Source: Desulfobulbaceae bacterium
GTDB lineage: Bacteria > Desulfobacterota > Desulfobulbia > Desulfobulbales > Desulfobulbaceae
Assembly (NCBI GenBank): GCA_003508005.1
Contig: DNUE01000017.1
Span: 741-64,740 of the forward strand
Length of the DNA: 64,000 nucleotides
Direction: 5' to 3'
Positions 27,229 to 35,933 of the stretch are shown here, in pieces. The notes under the pieces were generated by a model, which did no database searches, was not told where the DNA came from, and was given only the letters and a program-made list of their open reading frames with translations. The number at the start of each line of letters is the position of its first letter. Position 1 is the stretch's first letter. The position numbers and the translations under genes are program-made.

Positions 27229-28602
27229 TTATTCTCCGCCACACTCCTCTTTTTTTTCGAAAAGCTGGCTGCGGCCGGCTTTTTCAATCAGGCATTCCAG
27301 TGTGCCCCGGTGCAGGATTATGTACAGCCGGCCGCCCACCTCGACCTGCTGGCTGTCGGTAACAACATTGGCTTCGGGAGGAGGGGTGCGGACAATGGAA
27401 TAGCCGCGAGCCAGGGTGGCCAGTGGGCTGACGGCTTCCAGCAGGCCTGCGGCGCGCTGCAGGGCCTGCTGCGCGGAGTCCATCGTGCTTCTGCCTGCGG
27501 CCAGGAAACGGCGGTGCAGGTCGGTCAGCCGTTGTTCCTGCATCTGCAGCCTGGTCAGGGGGTTGGTTAAGTGCAGCCGTTGTTCAGCCCTTTCCAGGAG
27601 ATGTCGGTTTGCCGCCAGCACCGCCTTGGCCGCCCGTTCCAGGTCGGTGGTCCGGTGATCAAGCTGCAGCAGCATACGGTCAAGGCAATGCTGCATGCTC
27701 GCCAAGCGGTGCGCCGAGGTGGCCGTCCTGTCTTCCAGGCGTTCCAGCAGCGAGCCCATCCTGCGCAGCAACCGGGCGCACAACTGGTCGATCCGGGCCC
27801 GCAGCACATGCCTGTCCGGCAGGAGCATCTGCGCAGCCGCGCTCGGGGTAGGGGCGCGGAGGTCCGCGACCAGGTCGGCGATGGTGAAATCTATCTCATG
27901 GCCGACGGCGCTGACCACCGGCAGGCCCGAGGTGGCAATGGCCCGGGCCACGCGCTCTTCGTTGAAGGCCCAGAGGTCTTCCAGGGAACCACCGCCCCGG
28001 CACAGGACAATGACCGTGGCCCGGACATGGGCGTTTATTGTGGCAAGGGCGTCGACGATTTCGCCGCCAGCCTGCCTGCCCTGGACCGCCACCGGGTAGA
28101 TGGAGATGGGTACCTGGGGAAAGCGCTGGCGGGCGATCCGGAGGAAATCATGGACCGCAGCGCCGCTGGGCGAGGTGATCAGGGTGATATGTTCGGGGAA
28201 GGGGGGCAGCCCTTTCTTGCGTTCCTGGTCGAAAAGCCCTTCGGCGGCCAGCTTTTTTTTCAGTTTCTCAAATTCGAGCTGCAGGGTGCCGACGCCGTGA
28301 AAATCAATGGTATCGACAATCAGTTGATATTCGCCGCGGGGTTCGTAGACCGAAATACGGCCCCGACAGACAACGAACTTGCCGTCGGCCGGTGAATCGG
28401 ACAGGTAGCGCTGCTGGATTTTGAAGAGGACCGCCTTGAGTTGGGCCTGCTCGTCTTTGAGGGTGAAGTAGAGGTGGCCGGAGAGAGGTTGGCGCAGGTT
28501 GGAGATTTCGCCGGCGACACTGACAAAAGGAAACTGGGTCTCCAGCAGGCCCCGGATGGAGGCGTTGAGTTCGGCCACGCTGAAAATTTTTGCGCTGTTC
28601 AT
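27229..28602 (-). CDS. xseA: Exodeoxyribonuclease VII large subunit
   Basis: The 457-residue XseA has an N-terminal OB fold (FSVAELNASIRGLLE, VSVAGEISNLRQPLSGHLYF, LKDEQAQLKAVLF) and the catalytic domain (LPPFPEHITLITSPSGAAVHDFL, LCRGGGSLEDLWAFNEE, VVSAVGHEIDFTIADLVAD). A coiled-coil region and the C-terminal ARGYSIVR motif follow. With XseB it degrades single-stranded DNA from both ends. The frame is open up to 28743, but the extra 47 residues lie partly inside an 80-bp repeat and are not family-like, so the ATG at 28602 was chosen. No xseB gene is visible next to it. Confidence 0.95.
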   Translation of the reverse strand: MNSAKIFSVAELNASIRGLLETQFPFVSVAGEISNLRQPLSGHLYFTLKDEQAQLKAVLFKIQQRYLSDSPADGKFVVCRGRISVYEPRGEYQLIVDTIDFHGVGTLQLEFEKLKKKLAAEGLFDQERKKGLPPFPEHITLITSPSGAAVHDFLRIARQRFPQVPISIYPVAVQGRQAGGEIVDALATINAHVRATVIVLCRGGGSLEDLWAFNEERVARAIATSGLPVVSAVGHEIDFTIADLVADLRAPTPSAAAQMLLPDRHVLRARIDQLCARLLRRMGSLLERLEDRTATSAHRLASMQHCLDRMLLQLDHRTTDLERAAKAVLAANRHLLERAEQRLHLTNPLTRLQMQEQRLTDLHRRFLAAGRSTMDSAQQALQRAAGLLEAVSPLATLARGYSIVRTPPPEANVVTDSQQVEVGGRLYIILHRGTLECLIEKAGRSQLFEKKEECGGE

Positions 28603-28727
28603 GTTGTGCCTGTCTTCGACCCGGCGGCCGAGCACATAATTCATTAATGATTTTTTCTGGCAACGTTGTATAGTAAACGGTTTTGGAACGAGACCGCAAC
28701 ATAGAAGACCTCGCATAAAATAAAAAC

Positions 28728-28807
28728 ACTGAGCATCCGCCACTGTGATTTCAACAAGCGAAAAGGGATGCCGGCGTCAGTCTCACATTTTTTGGGAGGC
28801 TGACAAT
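28728..28807 (+). repeat. 80-bp dispersed hairpin element, copy A
   Basis: It begins ACTGAGCATCCGCCACTG and ends in an imperfect GTCAG/CTGAC hairpin. About 64 of 80 positions match copy B with no gaps. It sits between the divergent xseA and TPR-protein genes. Confidence 0.85.
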
Positions 28808-28835
28808 ATCGTTATCAAGCAGCAGAGAGAAAATC

Positions 28836-29546
28836 ATGAGTAAACAGAGCGCATTTACCCCGCAGCCCCTGCAGGAGGCACCCCTTCTCACCAACCCCGG
28901 CCTGCTGGATCAGCTTGGCCTGCCGCCCAAGGTTGTCCGGTTCCTGCGCAAGAACCAGCGGAAGGCCTGGATTGTCACCGGTTGCGCAGTGGTCCTGATC
29001 ACTGCCGTCTCCCTGTACGGTTCCTATACAACCTATCGCGACGGTAAGGCGGCATCCGCCCTGACCGAGGCCATGAAGGCTGCGGACGAGACAAAGCCGG
29101 AGCTGCTCAAAAAGGTGGCGGATGACTACGGTTCGACTGCCGCCGGGATGTGGGCTAAGATAGAGATTGCCCAGCTGGCGCTTGCCCAGGGCGATGCCGA
29201 CAAGGCGATCGCTGATCTGCAGGCCGTTCGGAAATCCACGGCCAAGGATAATCCCCTGATGCCTCTGCTTCTCTTCCAACTGGCGGGACTCCATGAAAAC
29301 AAAAACGATCAGGAGCAGGCCCTCGCCCTGTACGTTGAATTGAGCAGGTTCGAGGGTTTTGAAGCCGTTGCCTATGAGGCATTGGGCCGTATCTATGAGC
29401 TGCAGAACAACAAAGACAAGGCCGTGGAGATGTATCAGAAATATCTTGCCACGGGCGGGGAGGAAGAAGCACCTCTTGGCGCGCCGCCGGCTGCCGATCC
29501 TGACCGGGAAATGATCCAGGCCAGGCTGAATGCCCTGCGGGAGTAA
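28836..29546 (+). CDS. TPR-repeat membrane protein, YfgM-like
   Basis: The 236-residue protein has a cytoplasmic N-terminus, one membrane helix (about 45-64, AWIVTGCAVVLITAVSLYG) and three or four tetratricopeptide-like helical pairs outside (LALAQGDADKAIADLQAV, LAGLHENKNDQEQALALYVE, LGRIYELQNNKDKAVEMYQK). This resembles YfgM, a periplasmic chaperone-adaptor associated with the SecYEG translocon, but the low specificity of TPR repeats makes the function uncertain. An 80-bp repeat element ends 28 bp upstream. panC follows 124 bp later. Confidence 0.75.
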   Translation: MSKQSAFTPQPLQEAPLLTNPGLLDQLGLPPKVVRFLRKNQRKAWIVTGCAVVLITAVSLYGSYTTYRDGKAASALTEAMKAADETKPELLKKVADDYGSTAAGMWAKIEIAQLALAQGDADKAIADLQAVRKSTAKDNPLMPLLLFQLAGLHENKNDQEQALALYVELSRFEGFEAVAYEALGRIYELQNNKDKAVEMYQKYLATGGEEEAPLGAPPAADPDREMIQARLNALRE

Positions 29547-29670
29547 TGATGGCGCCGCATCCTTCGTCATCCCCGCGCAGCGGGTGGATAACGCATTCCT
29601 CGCGATCTGCATTTCTTGCCTTTGGGGCTTGTTGCTTTGCCTTAGAGATTTTATTGCCAGCACAACGGAA

Positions 29671-30534
29671 ATGAAGGTTATCAACTCCCCGGCGGAGATG
29701 ACGGCCTGGGCAAGGACCGAGGCCGGTGTGGGCCGACGGATCTGCCTGGTGCCGACCATGGGCTGTTTTCATGAAGGGCACCTTCGCCTGATGCGTCTGG
29801 CGCGGGGCAGGGCAGAGATTGTTGTGGTCAGCCTTTTTGTCAACCCCCTGCAGTTCGGGCCCCGCGAGGATTTTGCCGCCTACCCTCGTGATTTTGCGAG
29901 GGACTCGCGCCTGGCTGCGGAAGAGGGGGTGGATGTGATTTTTTCCCCGAGTTCCGGAGAGATGTATCCTGCGGGTTTTCAGACCGTGGTCCGGGTCGGG
30001 TCGCTTACCCGCCATCTCTGCGGGGCAAGCCGGCCAGGTCACTTTGACGGGGTGGCGACCGTAGTGAACAAGCTGTTTGCCATCACCCGGGCGGATTGCG
30101 CGGTTTTCGGCGAGAAGGATTTTCAGCAGCTGGCCGTAATCCGCCGGATGGCGGCGGATCTGAACATGAATATCGAAATTATCGGTCATCCCATCGTTCG
30201 CGAGGCGGACGGGTTGGCCATGAGTTCGCGTAATCTCTACCTGGGGCCGGATGAACGGCCTGCGGCCCTTTCCCTGTATCAGTCCATTCAGCTGGCCAGG
30301 AAAGCGGCGGACCGGGGAGAGTTGAGGACAGAGGCCCTGGCCGGGCTGGTCAGGGAGCATATCGAGTCCTTTGCCGGCACGGAGATCGATTACGTCAGTT
30401 TTGTTGACGGGGGCACCCTTGAACCGGTGGCTGCAGTTGATGGGCAGACCCTGCTTGCCCTGGCGGTCAGGATCAACGGCAAAGTCCGTCTTATTGACAA
30501 CGGCTTTATGCTGGGGGCGGACCGAGGCTGGTGA
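29671..30534 (+). CDS. panC: Pantothenate synthetase
   Basis: The 287-residue ligase condenses pantoate and beta-alanine with ATP to pantothenate. Signatures are VPTMGCFHEGHLRLM (nucleotide-binding HxGH), VSLFVNPLQFGPREDF, FDGVATVVNKLF, VFGEKDFQQLAVIRRM and ADGLAMSSRNLYL. The frame is open from 29530, but residues before Met48 are not family-like; ATG 29671 gives the normal length. panD follows, so beta-alanine supply and use are encoded together. Confidence 0.96.
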   Translation: MKVINSPAEMTAWARTEAGVGRRICLVPTMGCFHEGHLRLMRLARGRAEIVVVSLFVNPLQFGPREDFAAYPRDFARDSRLAAEEGVDVIFSPSSGEMYPAGFQTVVRVGSLTRHLCGASRPGHFDGVATVVNKLFAITRADCAVFGEKDFQQLAVIRRMAADLNMNIEIIGHPIVREADGLAMSSRNLYLGPDERPAALSLYQSIQLARKAADRGELRTEALAGLVREHIESFAGTEIDYVSFVDGGTLEPVAAVDGQTLLALAVRINGKVRLIDNGFMLGADRGW

Positions 30535-30601
30535 ATCCGGCTCCTGTTCCGCGTTTATTTTTTTTGGCTGGCTGGCTGAATGCGGCCAAGGTGTATACAA
30601 G

Positions 30602-30964
30602 ATGCAACGGATATTTTTGAAGGCGAAGATACATCGGGCCACGGTGACCGAGGCCGATCTCAACTATGAGGGAAGCATGACCATTGACCGGGACCTGATG
30701 GATGCCGCCGGCATTGCAGAGTTTGAGCAGGTAAAGGTCTACAATATCAGCAATGGCGAACGCTTTGAGACCTACGCCATTGAAGGAAAACGGGGTTCGG
30801 GCGTCATTGGTCTGAACGGGGCGGCCGCCCGCAAGGGGATGATCGGCGATGTGGTTATTATCGCTACCTATGCCCTCGTCGCGGACAGCGAAGCTGCAGG
30901 CCATGCTCCCACCATCCTTCTTGTTGACGCACAGAACAAAGTGAAAGAACTTCTGGAAAAATGA
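30602..30964 (+). CDS. panD: Aspartate 1-decarboxylase (pyruvoyl enzyme)
   Basis: The 120-residue proenzyme decarboxylates aspartate to beta-alanine. It begins FLKAKIHRATVTEADLNYEG and cleaves itself between Gly24 and Ser25 (YEG-SMTID) to form the pyruvoyl cofactor. The conserved GAAARKGMIGDVVIIATYA block is intact. The gene lies 67 bp after panC and 9 bp before a DegT-family aminotransferase gene. Confidence 0.97.
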   Translation: MQRIFLKAKIHRATVTEADLNYEGSMTIDRDLMDAAGIAEFEQVKVYNISNGERFETYAIEGKRGSGVIGLNGAAARKGMIGDVVIIATYALVADSEAAGHAPTILLVDAQNKVKELLEK

Positions 30965-30973
30965 GGTCGGATT

Positions 30974-32173
30974 ATGCCTGGTTTTGAGGTTTTTGGAGAA
31001 GAGGAGAAGCGCGAGGTCCTGGATGTCTTTGCTACCGGGGTTTTGTTCCGCTACGAGTTCGGCGCCCAGCGGGGGGACGTGTGGAAGGTCCGCCAGTTCG
31101 AGGAGGCCTTTGCCCGCTACACCGGCGCGGCATGCGCCCAGGCCGTCTCCTCCGGCACCGCGGCCCTGAAAGTGGCCCTGGCTGCGCTGGGCGTGGGTCC
31201 CGGCGATGAGGTCATCACCCAGGGGTTCACCTTTGTCGCTACCTGGGAGGCCATTTTCGATGTCGGAGCCATTCCGGTTTTTGCCGAGGTGGACGCCACC
31301 CTGAACATGGACCCGGCGGACCTGGAGAAAAAGATAAGCGAGCGCACCGCTGCAATTATTCCGGTGCACATGCTGGGCGCGCAGGCGCGGATTGCGGAGA
31401 TCAAGGCCATTGCCGACCGGCACCGCATCCCGGTCATCGAGGACACCGCCCAGGCGGCCGGCGGCCGCCTGGGCGGCAGGCATCTGGGGACTTTCGGGGC
31501 CTGCGGCACCTTTTCCTTCGATTCAGTCAAGACTATGACCACCGGCGAAGGCGGGATGGTCATCACCGACGACCAGGAATTGTGGCGCAGTATGTCCGAA
31601 TACCATGATCACGGCCACGACCACGTTGCGAATCCAGGCGGCAGGGGCGGCGAGGGCCGGCGGTTCATCGGGTTTAATTACCGGATGATGGAACTGCAGG
31701 GCGCCATCGGCCTGGCGCAGCTGGCCAAGCTGGACGGTATCGTGGCGGCCCAGCGGCAGAACAAGGCAATCCTCAAGGAGGCAGCGGCCGCCATTCCAGG
31801 GGCGACCTTCCGGGAGATCCTCGACGAGGCCGGTGATTCGGCCACCTTCCTCGCCTTCATGCTGCCGGACGCGGAGCGGGCCAGGCAGGTGAACCAGATC
31901 CTGCGCGACAACGGCGCCGGGGCCATCAACTTCGGCGATAATACCTGGCACTACTATCCGCGCTGGGAGCACCTTCTGGAGGCCAAGACTCCCTGCAAGG
32001 GAGGCTGGCCGTTTTCGGCGCACGGAAAACGGCGGGTGGTCTACGACCCTGCCTTCCTGCCGCAATCAGCGGAAATCATCAGCCGAACCCTGGTTTACCA
32101 GGTGCCGGTCAAGCTGGCCGAGGCACAGAAGAGCACCATGCTTGAGGCGTTGCGCAAAGCGGCCAGGGCCTAG
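30974..32173 (+). CDS. DegT/DnrJ/EryC1-family PLP-dependent aminotransferase
   Basis: The 399-residue type I-fold aminotransferase has AVSSGTAALKVALAALGVG, the cofactor-binding VIEDTAQAAGG, and the Schiff-base Lys at about residue 186 in FSFDSVKTMTTGEGG. DegT-family enzymes usually transaminate nucleotide-linked keto-sugars for surface polysaccharides. No sugar-nucleotide genes are nearby, and the gene instead follows panD by 9 bp. A role with a coenzyme-related or other keto substrate is possible but unproven. Confidence 0.9.
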   Translation: MPGFEVFGEEEKREVLDVFATGVLFRYEFGAQRGDVWKVRQFEEAFARYTGAACAQAVSSGTAALKVALAALGVGPGDEVITQGFTFVATWEAIFDVGAIPVFAEVDATLNMDPADLEKKISERTAAIIPVHMLGAQARIAEIKAIADRHRIPVIEDTAQAAGGRLGGRHLGTFGACGTFSFDSVKTMTTGEGGMVITDDQELWRSMSEYHDHGHDHVANPGGRGGEGRRFIGFNYRMMELQGAIGLAQLAKLDGIVAAQRQNKAILKEAAAAIPGATFREILDEAGDSATFLAFMLPDAERARQVNQILRDNGAGAINFGDNTWHYYPRWEHLLEAKTPCKGGWPFSAHGKRRVVYDPAFLPQSAEIISRTLVYQVPVKLAEAQKSTMLEALRKAARA

Positions 32174-32176
32174 TAA

Positions 32177-32204
32177 GTCGGCAGTCATCTGTTGTCAGCT
32201 GGCG
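32177..32204. repeat. Short heptanucleotide array after the aminotransferase gene
   Basis: Four 7-bp units (GTCGGCA, GTCATCT, GTTGTCA and GCTGGCG) share the GTYGGCA/GTYRTCA vocabulary of the array at 27107. Confidence 0.55.
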
Positions 32205-32221
32205 GAGCGGGAGATCAAAGC

Positions 32222-32356
32222 ATGGATGTTGCGGCAATATCGGGCGACGGGGCGCTGGCGGTGATGCCAAGTGTGGCCAGCTGCAGGCTGCGGTTGTTCT
32301 GGGGGGTGGACCTGAGAGAAAGACTTCTCGAGAAACAGAAGCAGCGGAGAGGATAG
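32222..32356 (+). CDS. Possible 44-residue leader ORF
   Basis: A 44-codon frame (MDVAAISGDGALAVMPS, ending QKQRRG) begins 8 nt after a GGGAG and ends 4 nt before the next start at 32361. This spacing would allow translational coupling. It has no recognisable domain, and its composition could also arise by chance. Confidence 0.35.
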   Translation: MDVAAISGDGALAVMPSVASCRLRLFWGVDLRERLLEKQKQRRG

Positions 32357-32360
32357 GGCC

Positions 32361-34112
32361 ATGCCTCCATTGCGTGCCCGGTCAGAGGGAATGATATCCG
32401 GCATTGATCCGGACCGAGACGCCTGGGTTACCAATTTCTTTACCGAAAACCATCTTGCCTTCGAGGCGTTTCCCGACGTGGTGGCTTCGCCGGAACAGCT
32501 CAGCTTCATCGTGTATATGGAGGGGGAGCCCAATTATTATCCCTGTTCCGACGAGTTGTTCAACGCCATCATGGAAAAACAGGCCGATCCCCTCCTCAAC
32601 CCGGCCTATATTCGAATCTGGGAGAGGATCGAGAGCTTGGTCCGTTCGGTGATCGATGACCCGTACCGGCAGCAGTACCTGATGAGCCTGCTGACCATCA
32701 AGTACACTCACGAAACCGCCTCCAGGGTCCTCCTTCCGTCCCGTCTGGAAAAAAGGCTGCTCCGGGTCTTTACCAACCTCAGCGAGATAGAGCGGCCTTT
32801 GGGCGCGCTGCGGGAGATGCAGAACCGGCGGGCGTTCCGGTTTCTGCAGTCGCCGCTCTATCACGAGACGATCAACAGCCACCAAGGGCTGGAGATTGCG
32901 AAAAGTACGACCCTGGACGAGATCAACCAGCAGATTCACCTGCTCCGCCTGCAGCGCATGCTGCTGCTCTCCACCATGACGTCAATCTGGGAGGATGACC
33001 AATCGCCGGACAGCGAGGCCGTGCGACAGTCGGTAGCGGGGACGATCGAAGGCGAAGGCTGGGGATGGTTCTGCATGTGGCTCCGCAGGGTCATGACCGG
33101 CAGGAACGTTCCTTATATCCTTTGGGTCGGCGGACGCTCCGGAGAGATCATTTTTGACCTCGCGCTCGTCAACATCCTCATCAACATGGGGGTCAAGGTT
33201 ATCCTCGCCGTCAAACAGGCTTTTTTCTACGACAGCATTTCCTTTGCCGACCTCCTGGAGGACCCGATTCTTGATGAGCTTCTTGCCGGCGCGGACATCA
33301 ATCCCGATCTGAACATGTCCAAAAAGGTTTTGCTCGGCAAGCTGCGCAGCGACCTCAAGCTCCTGGTCATTTCCGACGGAACCCTGGAACAGTTCAATCC
33401 GCTGCTGACCTCGGTGACCTTTGCCCGTGCCTTCAAGGAGGCCGACCTGATCATCAACCGCAGTCCGGACTGCGTGGAATGCATGAACAACCATTTCCGT
33501 TTCACCCGCGACCTGCTCAGCATCACCCGGGAGAAAACCGGGACGGTTCGGATGGAACTGCGCGAGCGTCACCCCAAAACGGTCCGCTTTCTGGAGCAGG
33601 ATCTGCGCAGCAAGGCAGAAACCCTGATCTTCATGGTGAACATCGAGCGTCAGCGCGGCCGGAAAATCATGTTCTATTCCGCCATTGTCGGTTCCATCCC
33701 CGGCCAACTCGAGCAGGCCAAGAAGATCCTCAATGTCTTTGTGGCCCATCTGCGCTCCACCATGGATAATGTGGTGATCATCAATCCCGGGGAGCATTTC
33801 GAGGAGGGGATGGACGCCGACGATCTGATGTATATGTGGGAGATTTTCCAGCGCAGCGGCATGATCGATATCTGGCGCTTTCAGACTGTACAGGATATAG
33901 AAACGGCATACTCCCTCATGCAGGTGAAGGTGCCGCCGGAATGGACCGGCAAGGATGCCACCTATTCCACTGGCTGCACCAAGGAGATGGAGATCGCCAT
34001 GGACATGCAGAAAAGGTATCCGGAAATGCAGATCATCGGTCCGCCCTGGGAGCGGTTCCTTCGCCGCAAGGAGTACGGGGTGGGCAAGTTCTACGACCGG
34101 GTCCTCACCTGA
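32361..34112 (+). CDS. Large hypothetical protein with DUF89/ARMT1-like domain
   Basis: The soluble 583-residue protein has a helical N-terminal half and a Rossmann-like region at about 250-370. VGGRSGEIIFDLALVNILI, then VKVILAVKQAFFYDSISFADL, LLVISDGT and ADLIINRSPDCVECM follow the order of DUF89/ARMT1-type metal-dependent phosphatases. That family normally has D-N-A-G-E-I and metal-binding Asp residues. Here the motif is GRSGEI, so metal binding may differ. The C-terminal 200 residues (about 380-583) are unfamiliar and include GPPWERFLRRKEYG. No membrane segment or signal peptide is seen. The short leader frame upstream and convergent rsmJ downstream give no functional hint. Confidence 0.65.
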   Translation: MPPLRARSEGMISGIDPDRDAWVTNFFTENHLAFEAFPDVVASPEQLSFIVYMEGEPNYYPCSDELFNAIMEKQADPLLNPAYIRIWERIESLVRSVIDDPYRQQYLMSLLTIKYTHETASRVLLPSRLEKRLLRVFTNLSEIERPLGALREMQNRRAFRFLQSPLYHETINSHQGLEIAKSTTLDEINQQIHLLRLQRMLLLSTMTSIWEDDQSPDSEAVRQSVAGTIEGEGWGWFCMWLRRVMTGRNVPYILWVGGRSGEIIFDLALVNILINMGVKVILAVKQAFFYDSISFADLLEDPILDELLAGADINPDLNMSKKVLLGKLRSDLKLLVISDGTLEQFNPLLTSVTFARAFKEADLIINRSPDCVECMNNHFRFTRDLLSITREKTGTVRMELRERHPKTVRFLEQDLRSKAETLIFMVNIERQRGRKIMFYSAIVGSIPGQLEQAKKILNVFVAHLRSTMDNVVIINPGEHFEEGMDADDLMYMWEIFQRSGMIDIWRFQTVQDIETAYSLMQVKVPPEWTGKDATYSTGCTKEMEIAMDMQKRYPEMQIIGPPWERFLRRKEYGVGKFYDRVLT

Positions 34113-34122
34113 GCAAGAATCT

Positions 34123-34935
34123 TCACGGACTGATCCCGGTGCAGCGGTGTCGATTAGGGCGAAGGTAGATGTCGAAGCGGGTGGTGGCTCCGCCGTGACT
34201 GTGCGAGGGGGCCGGCCCCGGCAGGGAGGGGGCGCCTTTCGGCCGTTTCACCACCACCCGCCAGCCTGCCGCACGCAGGGCAGCTTCGAGCAGTTCCCCG
34301 TAGTCTCCTTCCTGGCCGACCAGCATCTGCAGTATCTGCAGCTCCTTTTTCACCTTGGCGCTCTTGGTCCGTTCCGGAAACATGGGATCCAGGTAGACGA
34401 CATCAACCTGATGCCCTTCATGCGCTAGTTTTGCCAATACCTGCCGGCTGTCGGCGATGTTCAGGGTTATCCTGGCGGCGGCCTCCCTGGTTTCCGGATG
34501 CCGGAGCGCCCGGCGCAGGCCGTCTGCCAGGAGGACGCCGATGACCGGGTGACGCTCGACCAGCTGCACCGCGCCGCCGTGGCAGGCCAGGATAAAGGCA
34601 TCCCGTCCCAGGCCGCCGGTCGCGTCGAGCAGGGTCATTGCTTTGCCTGTCTTGATGCCGACGGCCCTGAGCAGTGTTTCTTTGCCGCCATGCTGGCGGC
34701 GGTATCCGGCCGCGCCGGCAACAAATTCAGCCAGAACCGGGCCGGTCAGCTCTGGGTTGCCGGGGCAGAGCAGCTCCAGATGCCGCTCTGTGAGATGGAG
34801 GACAAGATCGGCCGCCTCGTGCCCGGCTCGAAGAGATAAACCAAGATATTTTGCGAGCCGGGCCGCCTGCTCCTGCAAAGCAGGGAGGCTGCAGGCGATG
34901 CTCACCCGAGGTATATTGGCGGCAAAGGTCTGCAT
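34123..34935 (-). CDS. rsmJ: 16S rRNA (guanine1516-N2)-methyltransferase
   Basis: The 270-residue SAM-dependent methyltransferase shows the RsmJ/YhiQ signatures LLDATGGLGRDAFILACHGG (SAM-binding glycine motif), VQLVERHPVIGVLLADGLRRA, VVYLDPMFPERTKSAKVKKE and LQILQMLVGQEGD. It would methylate G1516 of 16S rRNA. The frame is open to 35064, but its first 43 residues overlap an 80-bp repeat; ATG 34935 gives the usual size. It converges on the DUF89-like gene, with only 10 bp between stops, and diverges from the SNase gene. Confidence 0.9.
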   Translation of the reverse strand: MQTFAANIPRVSIACSLPALQEQAARLAKYLGLSLRAGHEAADLVLHLTERHLELLCPGNPELTGPVLAEFVAGAAGYRRQHGGKETLLRAVGIKTGKAMTLLDATGGLGRDAFILACHGGAVQLVERHPVIGVLLADGLRRALRHPETREAAARITLNIADSRQVLAKLAHEGHQVDVVYLDPMFPERTKSAKVKKELQILQMLVGQEGDYGELLEAALRAAGWRVVVKRPKGAPSLPGPAPSHSHGGATTRFDIYLRPNRHRCTGISP

Positions 34936-35045
34936 GCGGTTATTCTGTGAAGGTTGATATTCCGGCAATGGCTGTCCAGTAGTGGATACCATCAAGCGCA
35001 AGCTGCCGACAAGGGAATATTGATGACCGTGCAAAAACTCAAAAT

Positions 35046-35125
35046 ACTGACCATCCGCCACCATGATTTCAACCAGTTGCGAGGCATGCCGGCGTCAGTT
35101 CCGCATTTTTTGCGGGACTGACAAT
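35046..35125 (+). repeat. 80-bp dispersed hairpin element, copy B
   Basis: It begins ACTGACCATCCGCC and ends with a GTCAGTTCCGCA/TGCGGGACTGAC hairpin around a T-rich loop. It lies in the divergent region between rsmJ and the nuclease gene. Confidence 0.88.
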
Positions 35126-35172
35126 GTTGCACCCCTGAAGCGATTGTTTGGCACGATGAGGAGAGAGGAACC

Positions 35173-35706
35173 ATGAAAAAAGGTTTTTTTTGTTCGGTTT
35201 GTATCGTGTTTCTGATCCTTGCCGCTGACCGGGCGTTGGGCTGGGAGGGGGTTGTGGTCAAGGTCCTGGACGGGGACAGTCTCAGGGTGCAGCGGGAGGG
35301 GCGGCTGGTTGAGATTCGTCTCTACGGCATCGATGCCCCGGAATACCGGCAGGCTTACAGCAACAGGGCGAGACAGCGCACCAGGGAACTCCTGTACAGG
35401 CAGACGGTGGCGGTGGAGGAAAAGGATGTGGACCGCTACGGCAGGATTGTGGCCCTGGTCAGCTGTCAAGGGCTTTTGATCAACCGTGAGTTGGTCCGGT
35501 CCGGCCTGGCCTGGCATTATTCAAAATATTGCCGCAGCCAGCCGCTTTGCAGGGAACTTGCGGCCCTGGAGCAGGGGGCCAGAAGTGCCGGGATCGGACT
35601 CTGGGCAGACCCGGAGCCGGTTGCACCATGGGAGTGGAAACAGCGGCAAGGGTCCGGGTCAAGGGGCAAGACCGGCTGGTTCAGCCGGTTTCTGGACTGG
35701 TGGTAG
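35173..35706 (+). CDS. Secreted thermonuclease (SNase family)
   Basis: The 177-residue protein has a signal peptide (MKKGFFCSVCIVFLILAA, cleavage near ALG-W) and a complete SNase domain. It contains the acidic VLDGDSLRV, VEIRLYGIDAPEYRQAY (first catalytic Arg and Glu), and DRYGRIVALV (second Arg). Family members cleave DNA and RNA outside the cell or in the periplasm with Ca2+. The C-terminal domain ends APWEWK, as in the paralog at 11432. AGGAG lies upstream of the ATG, and an 80-bp repeat copy is 47 bp upstream. Confidence 0.9.
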   Translation: MKKGFFCSVCIVFLILAADRALGWEGVVVKVLDGDSLRVQREGRLVEIRLYGIDAPEYRQAYSNRARQRTRELLYRQTVAVEEKDVDRYGRIVALVSCQGLLINRELVRSGLAWHYSKYCRSQPLCRELAALEQGARSAGIGLWADPEPVAPWEWKQRQGSGSRGKTGWFSRFLDWW

Positions 35707-35933
35707 CGAGGGCGATGCAGCCACCTGTATATGCCTTGCTGCTGCGGCTTTTGCAGCAGGGTATATGGGGCGCGTTTCCATGGGCGGTACCTCCAGGATG
35801 GGTCACGCGCAGAGTTGAGCAGATCCCATCTGATCCAGTCGGCAGCTATGTGGCAGGCCAGGCAGGGGGCAGCAACAGAGCAGCCTGGGAAGAACCTGGA
35901 AAGCCTTGCTGTCAGGCTGCGTTGACAGGGTGA

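Noticed and set aside
35486..35933. Overlapping plus-strand frames after the SNase gene
   Set aside because: No start signals and no domains; they overlap the end of the nuclease gene in other frames.
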